Source: CAZFJG01 sp964410915
GTDB lineage: Bacteria > Synergistota > Synergistia > Synergistales > JAFGMB01
NCBI GenBank assembly: GCA_964410915.1
Contig: CAYPIU010000009.1
Span: 1-52,701, forward strand
Reading direction: 5' to 3'
Length of the DNA: 52,701 nucleotides
This document shows, piece by piece, positions 7,259 to 14,363 of this stretch (position 1 is the stretch's first letter; every line of letters begins with the position of its first letter). The position numbers were made by a program, and so were the translations under genes. The notes under the pieces were generated by a model, which saw nothing but the letters and a program-made list of their open reading frames with translations, was not told where the DNA came from and did no database searches.

Positions 7259-8815
7259 CTATTTCATCTCTTCGCCCTTCAACCACTCTATCCTGTAAAG
7301 ATCATGTCTTCTACTCTGAAGGTTTCTTACGCTTCCTGTCTGCCTTAGTTCCTTGATGAGATTAACATCAAGATCAGCTATAAGCGCTATTTCAGTATTT
7401 GGAGTTGCTTCAGCTGCCACAGCATCATGGGGAAAGGCAAAATCTGAAGGGGTGAATATAGCAGCCTGAGAATATTGTATATCCATATTTTCGACCTTTG
7501 GGATGTTGCCTACGCTGCCTCCTATGGCAACGTAACATTCATTTTCTATTGCCCTTGCCTGGGAACACCTTCTGATACGCAGGTAGGCATTTTTGGTATC
7601 AGTCCAGAAAGGGACAAAGAGAATATTCATGCCCTTTTCCGCAAGATATCTCGGAAGTTCGGGGAATTCAACGTCATAACAGATAAGGATACCTATCTTT
7701 CCAACATCTGTGTGAAAAACTTTCAGACCATCCCCACCCCTGAGACCCCAGCATTTTGTCTCATCTGGAGTGATGTGAAGCTTGTACTGTTTATCCCATG
7801 TCCCATCTCTTCTAAGGAGAAAACACACATTATAAAGCCTGTTTTCCCGATATTCAGGGACACTTCCCGAAATAATATTGATATTATAGCTTACCGCCAT
7901 GTTCTGGAGCTGTTCCCTTAGATCATCCGTATATTCTGCCAGAGACCGCATGGCCTCGGCAGCATCTTCCTGATCGTACTGTGCTATAAGTGGCAGGTTG
8001 AAAAGTTCCGGGAACATGATTATATCAGCATTATAACTCGAGATCGCATCTACAAAGAATTCCACCTGGTGAAGAAACTCTTCAAAAGAGTCGAAAAGCC
8101 TCATCTGCCACTGGACAACACCTACACGAACGTAAGTCTTTACCCTCGGAATAAGCCTTTTCTTTTCCTCGTAATAAATATTGTTCCACTCGAGAATGAC
8201 TCCTACACCTTTGGATTTTTTATCCTCGGGCCAGTATTTTTTAACAACTTTACGGAAATGGAAATCATTACTGAGCTGGAAGGTAAGTACCGGGTCGTAT
8301 ATTTCCCTGTTCTTGACCTGCAAAATATATTTCCAGGGTCCCATTTCCTCTGAGTGGGATGAATATCCCGGAATCCTTCCCCCTATAATGATACCTTTCA
8401 GGTTAAGGTTTTCACTGAGTTCTTTTCTCGCATCATATAGTCTTCTTCCGAGACGCATCTCTCTGAAATCAGGATCCACAAAAACATCTATACCATAAAG
8501 GTAGTCACCATCAGGATCATGGTTAAGTAAGAGACCATCACCAATTATACTGTCATAAGTATGGTTATCACCATAACTCGAATAATCGATAATAAGGCTC
8601 AGTGCAGCAGCAATAACCTTGCCCTTATCTTCAATACATATCTGTCCTTCTGGAAATCTTTCGACCATGGCGTAAAACTGCTCCCGGGTCCAGGCTCCGC
8701 CCATTGATCCGCCATAGATCTTATCCATTATCTTTTCGATGTCTTCATAATCTGTTTTATAAAGACCGCGTAGACTTAGTTTATAGTTATCAAAAACCTT
8801 ATCGTTCTCATTCAT
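7259..8815 (-). CDS. Fusion of GNAT acetyltransferase and carbon-nitrogen hydrolase
   Basis: A 518-residue two-domain enzyme. Residues ~1-200 are a GNAT domain (VDPDFREMRLGRRLYDARKEL is the acetyl-CoA pyrophosphate-loop region). Residues ~225-500 are a nitrilase-superfamily amidohydrolase with its Glu-Lys-Cys triad visible: MFPELFN, KQYKLHITPDE and ILICYDVEFPEL. This fusion is a recognised bacterial family, but its substrate is not established; an amide or acylated amine is expected. ATG at 8815 has GGGAG about 9 nt upstream. It is cytosolic and sits directly upstream of the exonuclease gene on the same strand. Confidence 0.9.
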   Translation of the reverse strand: MNENDKVFDNYKLSLRGLYKTDYEDIEKIMDKIYGGSMGGAWTREQFYAMVERFPEGQICIEDKGKVIAAALSLIIDYSSYGDNHTYDSIIGDGLLLNHDPDGDYLYGIDVFVDPDFREMRLGRRLYDARKELSENLNLKGIIIGGRIPGYSSHSEEMGPWKYILQVKNREIYDPVLTFQLSNDFHFRKVVKKYWPEDKKSKGVGVILEWNNIYYEEKKRLIPRVKTYVRVGVVQWQMRLFDSFEEFLHQVEFFVDAISSYNADIIMFPELFNLPLIAQYDQEDAAEAMRSLAEYTDDLREQLQNMAVSYNINIISGSVPEYRENRLYNVCFLLRRDGTWDKQYKLHITPDETKCWGLRGGDGLKVFHTDVGKIGILICYDVEFPELPRYLAEKGMNILFVPFWTDTKNAYLRIRRCSQARAIENECYVAIGGSVGNIPKVENMDIQYSQAAIFTPSDFAFPHDAVAAEATPNTEIALIADLDVNLIKELRQTGSVRNLQSRRHDLYRIEWLKGEEMK

Positions 8816-8948
8816 AAAATATCACTCCCGGGCAAAGTCTCTGTTACTATACCAAAACCGATCGACCTGAAAGATTGTACCTTTCAGATCATGCATTATC
8901 AAATTCATAAAGAATAGACGATATGCCCAATAGTAAAATGAATGAGTA

Positions 8949-9284
8949 TCAGGCGGACTTTCCGCGCCGTTCCTCCCTGGTCTCCTTCAGGCTCTTCTCC
9001 TTATCTTTTCTGTCAAGCTCCATTAGAACCCTCACTTCTTCATCTGTTCTCCATATATATTCCGGCGGAAGATAGAGTTTTTCCTCCACATCCCCATCCG
9101 AATACTGTATCATTATCCTTCCACTCTTTCCTGTCTCTACACCGGTGATAAAAACGTCCCTCTCATCCTTCTCAATATCATAGTACTGTTCAACGTAAAT
9201 ATGACATAGATTTTCACATCTTTTTTCAAGCTTTGTTCTCAAAAGCTGGTACTGTTGAAATTCCTGAAAGTCCATCTTGTCCAA
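8949..9284 (-). CDS. Conserved-looking small protein of unknown function, 111 residues
   Basis: Not recognised. The protein is highly charged, with a Lys/Arg/Glu-rich C-terminus (residues ~88-111) that is probably helical, and a central beta-like part (VFITGVETGKSGRIMIQYSDGDVEEKLYLP) that ends in a PPEYIW motif. There is no signal peptide or membrane segment. TTG at 9284 is preferred because GGAG stands 9 nt upstream; the next in-frame ATG at 9275 is too far from that site. The composition and clear ribosome site support a real gene. Confidence 0.6.
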   Translation of the reverse strand: MDKMDFQEFQQYQLLRTKLEKRCENLCHIYVEQYYDIEKDERDVFITGVETGKSGRIMIQYSDGDVEEKLYLPPEYIWRTDEEVRVLMELDRKDKEKSLKETREERRGKSA

Positions 9285-9376
9285 GTCAGATCACTCCTAA
9301 ATGATAGATTTCATAACTTCTCATTCGCAAGTATTATATTATCACTTTAGTCGGATGTCAGCCTGCAAAATATATC

Positions 9377-9416
9377 AAAAAACAAAAAGAAAGGGGAAGC
9401 TTCTTTACGCTTCCCC
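9377..9416 (-). terminator. Intrinsic terminator of the candidate ncRNA
   Basis: GGGGAAGC (9393-9400) and GCTTCCCC (9409-9416) form an 8-bp stem. On the minus strand the stem is followed by a T-rich tract (9392-9377, 14 of 16 T). The plus side lacks a T-run. Confidence 0.8.
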
Positions 9417-9806
9417 TCTAATTCTTATTATACGCCTGAAAACCTCTTTAGAGGGATCAGACTTCAACCTTATCTGGTCGTCACAGGGGGACTCCCCCTG
9501 GTCTTGTGTTACTATTCAATTGTCCGGAGAAGGATGTTACCAAAGTTTCTATGAAATATCCCCCTTCCTCTAAATGTGCACCGGGTCACCTGGTTACTTG
9601 TTACTGACTTTCAACCAAACAACTCCTTGCTATTTACTTCTTAACACTGACATCCTTTTAACTAACCATATTGCTCTAACATTTACCTCTGTACTGTCTA
9701 TATACTTCACTTGCCGTACTACTGGTTCACGCAACGTTTCCTTAAATTGAAACCAGGTAACCCGGCAACTTCTAAACCCCACTGGACTTTTTCTCTTCTT
9801 TTGTTC
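9377..9806 (-). ncRNA. Candidate structured non-coding RNA, about 430 nt
   Basis: A TTGACA-N17-TATCAT promoter (9841-9813) and a strong terminator (9416-9377) bracket a minus-strand unit without a credible reading frame. Within it 9751-9765 pairs with 9581-9595 over 15 bp; the single non-Watson-Crick pair is U-G in the minus transcript but A-C in a plus transcript, matching the inferred strand. This helix encloses about 155 nt with local stems (GTTTC...GAAAC; TTGC...GCAA). The 3' part has hairpins CAGGGGGA/TCCCCCTG (9484-9500) and CCTCTTTAGAGG (9443-9454). I compared it by eye with RNase P, tmRNA, SRP and group I signatures and found no match. Function unknown. Confidence 0.55.
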
Positions 9807-9812
9807 AGTTGA

Positions 9813-9841
9813 ATGATACATCATTATGGGCATGTTGTCAA
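9813..9841 (-). promoter_or_regulatory. Promoter of the candidate ncRNA
   Basis: Reading the minus strand, TTGACA (9841-9836), a 17-bp spacer and TATCAT (9818-9813). No gene with a ribosome site follows for 500 bp, so the promoter appears to serve the RNA itself. Confidence 0.7.
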
Positions 9842-9962
9842 TCGAATTCTTGTTGATTTAAACTGACATTTTCCTGAGTAAAACCCTATATCGTCAATAA
9901 AGGTCAGAATGCTCCAGAAATCTTTGATAAGCATCTTTTTGTTCTCTTTTTTGTCTGTTGAA

Positions 9963-10008
9963 AGTATTCCTGGATATTACGTATCTGATAACGAAATCCT
10001 GGAATACT
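9963..10008. repeat. 13-bp inverted repeat upstream of the membrane-protein gene
   Basis: AGTATTCCTGGAT (9963-9975) and ATCCTGGAATACT (9996-10008) are inverted copies with one central mismatch and a 20-nt loop. It lies between the ncRNA promoter and the gene at 10105 and could be an operator or leader hairpin. Confidence 0.5.
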
Positions 10009-10104
10009 ATCTTCTCTGCAAATATATATTGATTTTTTAATCCCTCTCCTTTATTGTTCAGGGATATCTATCAAACGTTCAGATAGAAACAGGGGGTTAA
10101 CTAA

Positions 10105-10866
10105 ATGTTCAAAAATGCCTGGAAAGTTCGATTCACCTTTTATCTCATAGCAGTTTCCTGTATCCTCTATACTATGCATTTCTTTATTTTCCACGAACCC
10201 AAATTTATTTTCAGGCTGATGCTGAATAACCTTGCATTTGCCCCCATATCGGTCCTTTTCGTAACCCTGTTCGTTAATCAGATAATGGAAATGAGAAACA
10301 GACAGGATAAGATCCAGAAAACATACCTTGCTCTTGGAACTTTTTTTCAGGAAATGGGCAGCAGCCTTATTCGTGTCATATCACCACTGGATAGTGATCT
10401 TGAACTTAAGGAACAGGCTGCTTCAATAGATGATAAATGGAAAACAAAAGATTTTGACATACTAAGTATGAAAATGAAGAAAAGACAGATCTCACTCGAG
10501 CCTGACATTAAGAACCTTAAACAGATACGGGATTTCCTCAGTAATGAAAAACAGCACCTCTTACAAATGCTGTCAAGCCCAGGACTGAAAGAACATGAAG
10601 ACCTTACAGAGATGCTCTGGGCAGTCTATCATCTCTACATGGAGATAGACGCAAGAAAGGATCTTGACAATATTCCGGAAACCGATCTTGAACATTTAAA
10701 GAATGATACCGAGAGAACCTATAAATTCCTCTGCATAGAGTGGACAGAATATATGAAACACCTTATGGACGAATATCCATACCTCTTTTCATTCGCTGCC
10801 AGGACCAATCCATTTAAAAAAAGATCGACCATGGAAGTGCTATCGGTTTCGGACAAACGATCCTGA
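10105..10866 (+). CDS. Two-helix membrane protein of unknown function, 253 residues
   Basis: Not recognised. Two N-terminal hydrophobic helices (about residues 10-28 and 38-60) are followed by a largely helical, charged cytoplasmic domain of roughly 190 residues (EMRNRQDKIQKTYLALGTFF onward), with Lys-rich clusters near 115-125 and near the C-terminus. No catalytic motif was seen. ATG at 10105 has AGGGGG 8-9 nt upstream. It is divergent from the candidate ncRNA, with an inverted repeat in between. The architecture would suit a membrane-anchored sensor or scaffold, but that is a guess. Confidence 0.75.
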   Translation: MFKNAWKVRFTFYLIAVSCILYTMHFFIFHEPKFIFRLMLNNLAFAPISVLFVTLFVNQIMEMRNRQDKIQKTYLALGTFFQEMGSSLIRVISPLDSDLELKEQAASIDDKWKTKDFDILSMKMKKRQISLEPDIKNLKQIRDFLSNEKQHLLQMLSSPGLKEHEDLTEMLWAVYHLYMEIDARKDLDNIPETDLEHLKNDTERTYKFLCIEWTEYMKHLMDEYPYLFSFAARTNPFKKRSTMEVLSVSDKRS

Positions 10867-10962
10867 AATATTACACCTGTTGGATCAATATATATGGGAA
10901 AGCTTTACCGGACTTTAACTTAATACTCCAGATCCAAATGGCCTTGATATTTCAACCCGGTC

Positions 10963-11898
10963 CTAAAGACCAAGATCCTGCTGGACCAGTTTTTTCTCAG
11001 GTTCTTTCAAACCGATAAGGACTTCCATATCCCTTGCGTTTCTAACTGAATAGTTTTTGAAACAATTGTTGAACATGCAGTAAACAGTTCCAACACGGGA
11101 GGATATATCCAGAATGGAATTTTTCCAGGGGATCAATTCCTTTTCCGAATAGAGATAGCGAAATCTTTCCTGGACTGAAGCCCCTTTTTTACTCCAGGTC
11201 TCTGCATTTCTTCCATGGAACCGGACAACTGAACCCCATGTAGCAGTGACAGGAGTTTCACCAGGTACTGTCCAGTCAAGATTCGGCTCATCAACGATAA
11301 CGTAGGCGAGATTGTATTCCTTTAAAATATCCAGAAATCTTTCCCTGTTATATTGATGGAGCCAGGAACTGTTCCTGACCTCAACAGCTGCTTTTAACGG
11401 AGGGCTGATCTTTCCGATCTTTTCAATGTATCTGACCATCCTTTCGGAAAAACCAGCCCATGGCGGTAACTGGAAAAGGAGATATCCCATCTTGCCCATC
11501 TGCTGAAGGGGTTTAACAACTTCGATAAAATGATCCCATAGCTCAAGCCTCAGACTACGTGGAATATCACTGAATTTAATTCTTTCACCATCACTGAACC
11601 TTTCGGAAACTTCTTTTCTCAACCAGGATGGGAGACTCGCTCTCTGAACAGAATGGAAGGTGAATAGACCGTATGCTTTTATATTGAACCTGAAATTTTG
11701 AGGTGCCCTGGCAGCCCATGCGTAAACAGTCTCAGATTCTGGAATAGCGTAGAATGTACTGTCGACTTCAACAGTACAGAACTGTGAAGCATAATACTTA
11801 AGCCTTCCCTCTGCATCCGAAATGTTCTTCGGATACCACCCGCTTGAAAGAAGAGCTTTATCACTCCATGAACATGTGCCAACCTTTATATCCGGCAT
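10963..11898 (-). CDS. DUF72 family protein (YecE-like)
   Basis: A 311-residue TIM-barrel protein of the DUF72 family, whose biochemical role is not known. Diagnostic pieces are VGTCSWSDK at the start, SQFCTVEVDSTFYAIPE, FRFNIKAYGLFTFH, LFQLPPW, AAVEVRNSSW and VRFHGRNAETW near 225-240 (the usual R-hG-N segment). No signal peptide. ATG at 11898 has GGTGGAG about 10 nt upstream. It is followed after 60 nt (in genome order) by the peroxiredoxin gene, which reads the same way and lies upstream of it, so the two may be co-transcribed. Confidence 0.9.
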   Translation of the reverse strand: MPDIKVGTCSWSDKALLSSGWYPKNISDAEGRLKYYASQFCTVEVDSTFYAIPESETVYAWAARAPQNFRFNIKAYGLFTFHSVQRASLPSWLRKEVSERFSDGERIKFSDIPRSLRLELWDHFIEVVKPLQQMGKMGYLLFQLPPWAGFSERMVRYIEKIGKISPPLKAAVEVRNSSWLHQYNRERFLDILKEYNLAYVIVDEPNLDWTVPGETPVTATWGSVVRFHGRNAETWSKKGASVQERFRYLYSEKELIPWKNSILDISSRVGTVYCMFNNCFKNYSVRNARDMEVLIGLKEPEKKLVQQDLGL

Positions 11899-11960
11899 CT
11901 CAAAACAACTCCACCTTGAAAGACAAAAGGGAGCTGCATTAAGGCAGCTCCCTGATTATC

Positions 11961-12683
11961 CTATTTACCGTATTCATCTCCCGGGTTCCACGCTTTCCAG
12001 ACATTCGCCACAAGGTCTATTCCGGGGTTAAGCACCTTACCTCCCGGCTTCCATCCGGACGGTGTTGCCTTGGTTCCTCCGGATTCCCTGACAAGCTGAT
12101 ATGCCTGGATCTGACGAATTGCCTCGCTTACGTTCCTTCCTACAGGAGGAGTAAGGACCTCCATCGCCTGAATAACTCCATCCGGGTCAATTATAAATCT
12201 TCCTCTGACATCAACTCCTGAATCAGCATCATAGACTCCAAAGACAGAGCCCACCTTGCCGCCGCCATCGGATGCCATACGGAATGGAACTCCTCCATCT
12301 ACCATCTTGGAAAGTTCCACATCGTTCCAGACCTTATGAACGAACTGGCTGTCAACACTCATGGAGATCACATCAACCCCGAGCTCCTCGAAACGTGAAT
12401 GATGTTCGGCAACTGCCGAAAGTTCCGTAGCTCAAACGAACGTGAAATCACCAGGATAAAAACACAGGAGAACCCATTTCCCAAGGTGATCAGATAGTTT
12501 AACCTGTGTAAATTCACCCTTGTAAAATGCAGGTGCTGTAAAATCAGGAGCCTTTTTCCCTACCATCACTGTCATACCTGATCCCTCCTTATTATCTGGT
12601 ATTTCCTCTTTCTGATCATGTCTTTCAGAAGGATTATCGACACTGGCCACACCCACAGTACAGCCGGTCTTTTTTTCTTCCAT
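11961..12683 (-). CDS. prxU: Selenocysteine-containing peroxiredoxin (UGA recoded)
   Basis: A 240-residue Prx1/AhpC-type peroxidase that reduces peroxides. The reading frame has a single in-frame TGA (12434-12432) exactly where the peroxidatic Cys belongs: FYPGDFTFV-U-ATELSAVAEHHSRF replaces the usual FTFVCPTEL. A stem-loop 17 nt after the UGA fits a bacterial SECIS. The usual resolving-Cys motif (VCPxxW) is TPSGW, so this is a 1-Sec type enzyme needing an external reductant. ATG at 12683 has AAGGAGG well placed; a second site, AAGGAGG before Met37, would give a form with Sec at 48. The first start adds a 36-residue polar leader with one Cys. Standard calling splits it in two genes. Production requires SelA-D, not visible here. 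Confidence 0.92.
12405..12434 (-). promoter_or_regulatory. SECIS-like hairpin and recoded UGA
   Basis: After the UGA (12434-12432) come 17 nt, then a 6-bp stem TTCGGC/GCCGAA (12405-12410 with 12415-12420) closing the 4-nt loop AGUU. The G in the loop and the UGA-to-loop spacing agree with the bacterial SECIS rules for SelB recruitment. Confidence 0.75.
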
Positions 12684-12726
12684 AACTTTACCTCCTTTAT
12701 GTTACATGATTAGATATATCACCTGA

Positions 12727-12740
12727 GTTAATATATTAAC
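12727..12740. promoter_or_regulatory. Perfect palindrome upstream of the peroxiredoxin (possible Rex-type operator)
   Basis: GTTAATATATTAAC is a perfect 14-bp palindrome about 45 bp upstream of the peroxiredoxin start. With its flanks (CTGTTAA-N4-TTAACTC on the minus strand) it resembles the TTGTTAA-N4-TTAACAA operators of the redox regulator Rex. The regulator's identity is inferred. Confidence 0.5.
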
Positions 12741-12769
12741 AGGAATTAGTCCTTTTAGTCGAGGACCTG

Positions 12770-13252
12770 TCATTTTAAACGCTTTAATGAAATAGAATTT
12801 ATATTCTCACGTTCTAAAAGTGAATGAATATCATTGAGACAAAAGATCTTTATGCCGTTTTCAGATAGTTTCATAGCACTTTTACCCATACCTGTAACAA
12901 GTACACCTCTGAATGTACCGTCATAAATAAAATTAACTCCACAGGAAGGACTTCTTTCCTGCAGGAGAGCACTTGTTATTCCAAAGATCCTTACAAGCCT
13001 TGAAGTTTCATTTGCTCCCTTAATGAAACACTCAGTTTTATCATCGCCATTTCTGTTGTAGACCCTTCCATCCTGCTGACAGATCTCACAGGGGACCCTG
13101 GGGGTGGTCATTCCTCCAAGCTGTTCAGGACATAACGGAATAGCATAACCCTTCCTGACAAGAATTTCGGCTGTTTCATTTGTGTTGTCCCTGCCATCAT
13201 ATCTGCAGCGAATACCTGCCATACACGCACTAACCAGGATCAGTCGGACCAT
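12770..13252 (-). CDS. DUF523 family protein (YbbK-like)
   Basis: A 160-residue protein with all DUF523 signatures: LVSACMAGIRCRYDG at the N-terminus, PLCPEQLGGMTTPRVPCEI, LLQERSPSCGVNFIYDGTFRG and VTGMGKSAMKLSENGI. The conserved cysteines in SAC, PLCPEQ, and SPSCG suggest metal or thiol chemistry, but no function is established for the family. ATG at 13252 is immediately preceded by AAGGGAG, an unusually short spacing. It is divergent from the 110-residue gene, with an inverted repeat between them. Confidence 0.88.
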   Translation of the reverse strand: MVRLILVSACMAGIRCRYDGRDNTNETAEILVRKGYAIPLCPEQLGGMTTPRVPCEICQQDGRVYNRNGDDKTECFIKGANETSRLVRIFGITSALLQERSPSCGVNFIYDGTFRGVLVTGMGKSAMKLSENGIKIFCLNDIHSLLERENINSISLKRLK

Positions 13253-13259
13253 CTCCCTT

Positions 13260-13286
13260 CACATATACCCCCTTGAGGTATATGTG
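13260..13286. promoter_or_regulatory. Inverted repeat in the divergent DUF523 / 110-aa gene spacer
   Basis: CACATATACC (13260-13269) and GGTATATGTG (13277-13286) are perfect inverted 10-mers, 7 nt apart. A weak plus-strand promoter (TTGAGG at 13273, N17, TAGCAT at 13296) overlaps the right arm, as expected of an operator shared by the two genes. Confidence 0.5.
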
Positions 13287-13340
13287 GAAATGTGATAGCA
13301 TTTCAGTGTAATGATCAAAAGCATAACGGAGGTGGATGAA

Positions 13341-13673
13341 ATGAGCAAACATGAATTAAAAATATATATGGAACAGGGAGCTTTCAATGTCGGCTGTGTA
13401 GGGGCAAAATACAGCGAAGAAGAGTTGAGATCTTCTCCTCAGGGAGAAAACAGGAAAAAGGTATCAGAAATACTCAAAAAACTGAATGCGAAATACAAGG
13501 AACAGATAAACATTTCTATCCACGACCCGAGAAATATAACCTCAATGCCGGCAAACATAAAACACAACATTAAAAGTTCTAAGCCTGCATGGATACTTGA
13601 CGGTAAAAAGATCTTCGAGAAAGTTCCTGAATGGACGGATCTTGTAACAGAAATTAACAGAGTGATCAATTAA
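13341..13673 (+). CDS. 110-residue thioredoxin-like protein of unknown function (copy 1)
   Basis: Not a recognised family. It begins MSKHELKIYMEQGAFNVGCVG and ends with KPAWILDGKKIFEKVPEWTDLV. The C-terminal pattern P-x-(hydrophobic)-DGKK-hh-G/K-P-x-W looks like the second half of a thioredoxin fold with its cis-proline, but there is no CxxC; the only Cys is in FNVGCVG. The middle INISIHDPRN is conserved in copy 2. ATG at 13341 is chosen because GGAGG lies 8 nt upstream, the same spacing as in the paralogue, and gives equal length (110). No signal peptide; cytosolic. Fold and role are inferred. Confidence 0.75.
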   Translation: MSKHELKIYMEQGAFNVGCVGAKYSEEELRSSPQGENRKKVSEILKKLNAKYKEQINISIHDPRNITSMPANIKHNIKSSKPAWILDGKKIFEKVPEWTDLVTEINRVIN

Positions 13674-13916
13674 AAGTTCGAGAGTTTCATTATTTTTAAA
13701 GTGAACGGGATATAATAATTGTAGTGATAGTTCTATTCACATCTTGATATGTAAAGTTGCATTTCAAGAGAATTAGAGATAAAGAACTAAACAGTATCAA
13801 AAGGCAGACTATACAACAATTTTTTCTTTGAGATTCAGATCCTTCACTTTCGAGAGGCCAACTATAGATAATACCATTTTAACGGTCTGCCAGGGTTGGA
13901 ATTGGAGGTGCAAATG

Positions 13917-14249
13917 ATGGTTAAACATGAATTAAGCGTATATATTGAAGAGGGGTCTTTTAACCTGGGATATGTTGGAGGAAAATATAACGAAGAAGAA
14001 CTGAGATCATACCTTAAGGGAAAAAACCGGGAAACCATCTCTGAAATGCTTAAAAAACTACATGAATACTACGGTAAAAAGATCAATTTATCGATCCATG
14101 ATCCAAGAAATATTTCATCTTTACCAGCAGACATAAAACATAACATTAAACTTTCAGAACCTACATGGATACTTGATGGGAAAAAGATCTTTGAAGGTAT
14201 CCCGAAATGGGAAGATATCAAGAATGAAATTGAAAAAGTGATCAGTTAA
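13917..14249 (+). CDS. 110-residue thioredoxin-like protein of unknown function (copy 2)
   Basis: Paralogue of the gene at 13341, 243 bp downstream. Shared blocks include KHEL..Y.E.G.FN.G.VG.KY.EEELRS, SIHDPRN.(S/T)S.PA.IKHNIK and P.WILDGKKIFE..P.W. Copy 2 has Tyr in place of the Cys of copy 1 and contains no Cys at all, so the pair may have diverged into a redox-competent and a non-redox form. ATG at 13917 is chosen over the adjacent ATG at 13914 because the GGAGG spacing (8 nt) then equals that of copy 1. A hairpin follows the stop. Confidence 0.75.
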   Translation: MVKHELSVYIEEGSFNLGYVGGKYNEEELRSYLKGKNRETISEMLKKLHEYYGKKINLSIHDPRNISSLPADIKHNIKLSEPTWILDGKKIFEGIPKWEDIKNEIEKVIS

Positions 14250-14253
14250 CCTG

Positions 14254-14289
14254 TATGAGGCATCGGGTATATGACCCCGGTGCCTCATA
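14254..14289. terminator. Long hairpin between convergent genes
   Basis: TATGAGGCATCGGGT (14254-14268) pairs almost fully with ACCCCGGTGCCTCATA (14274-14289), one G-U and one bulge. There is no T-run on either side, so it may act as an RNA 3' end rather than a classical terminator. Confidence 0.5.
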
Positions 14290-14363
14290 GTATATCAGAC
14301 AAAGCCCTGGGAACCTTCTCAGCTATTAAAGGTTTTGCAGGTTCAACATAACGGCCTGGCACC

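Noticed and set aside
9581..9765. Inverted 15-mers read as ends of a small transposable element (MITE)
   Set aside because: No target-site duplication is visible next to the arms, and the promoter and terminator outside the arms, with the strand-specific G-U pair, fit an RNA better.
9630..9833. 67-codon minus-strand reading frame inside the candidate RNA
   Set aside because: Its ATG lies upstream of the predicted transcription start, within the promoter, no ribosome site is present and the composition is not protein-like.
11961..12683. Two separate genes or a nonsense-mutated peroxiredoxin
   Set aside because: UGA is at the catalytic position, the frame is otherwise intact, and a SECIS-like hairpin is correctly spaced.
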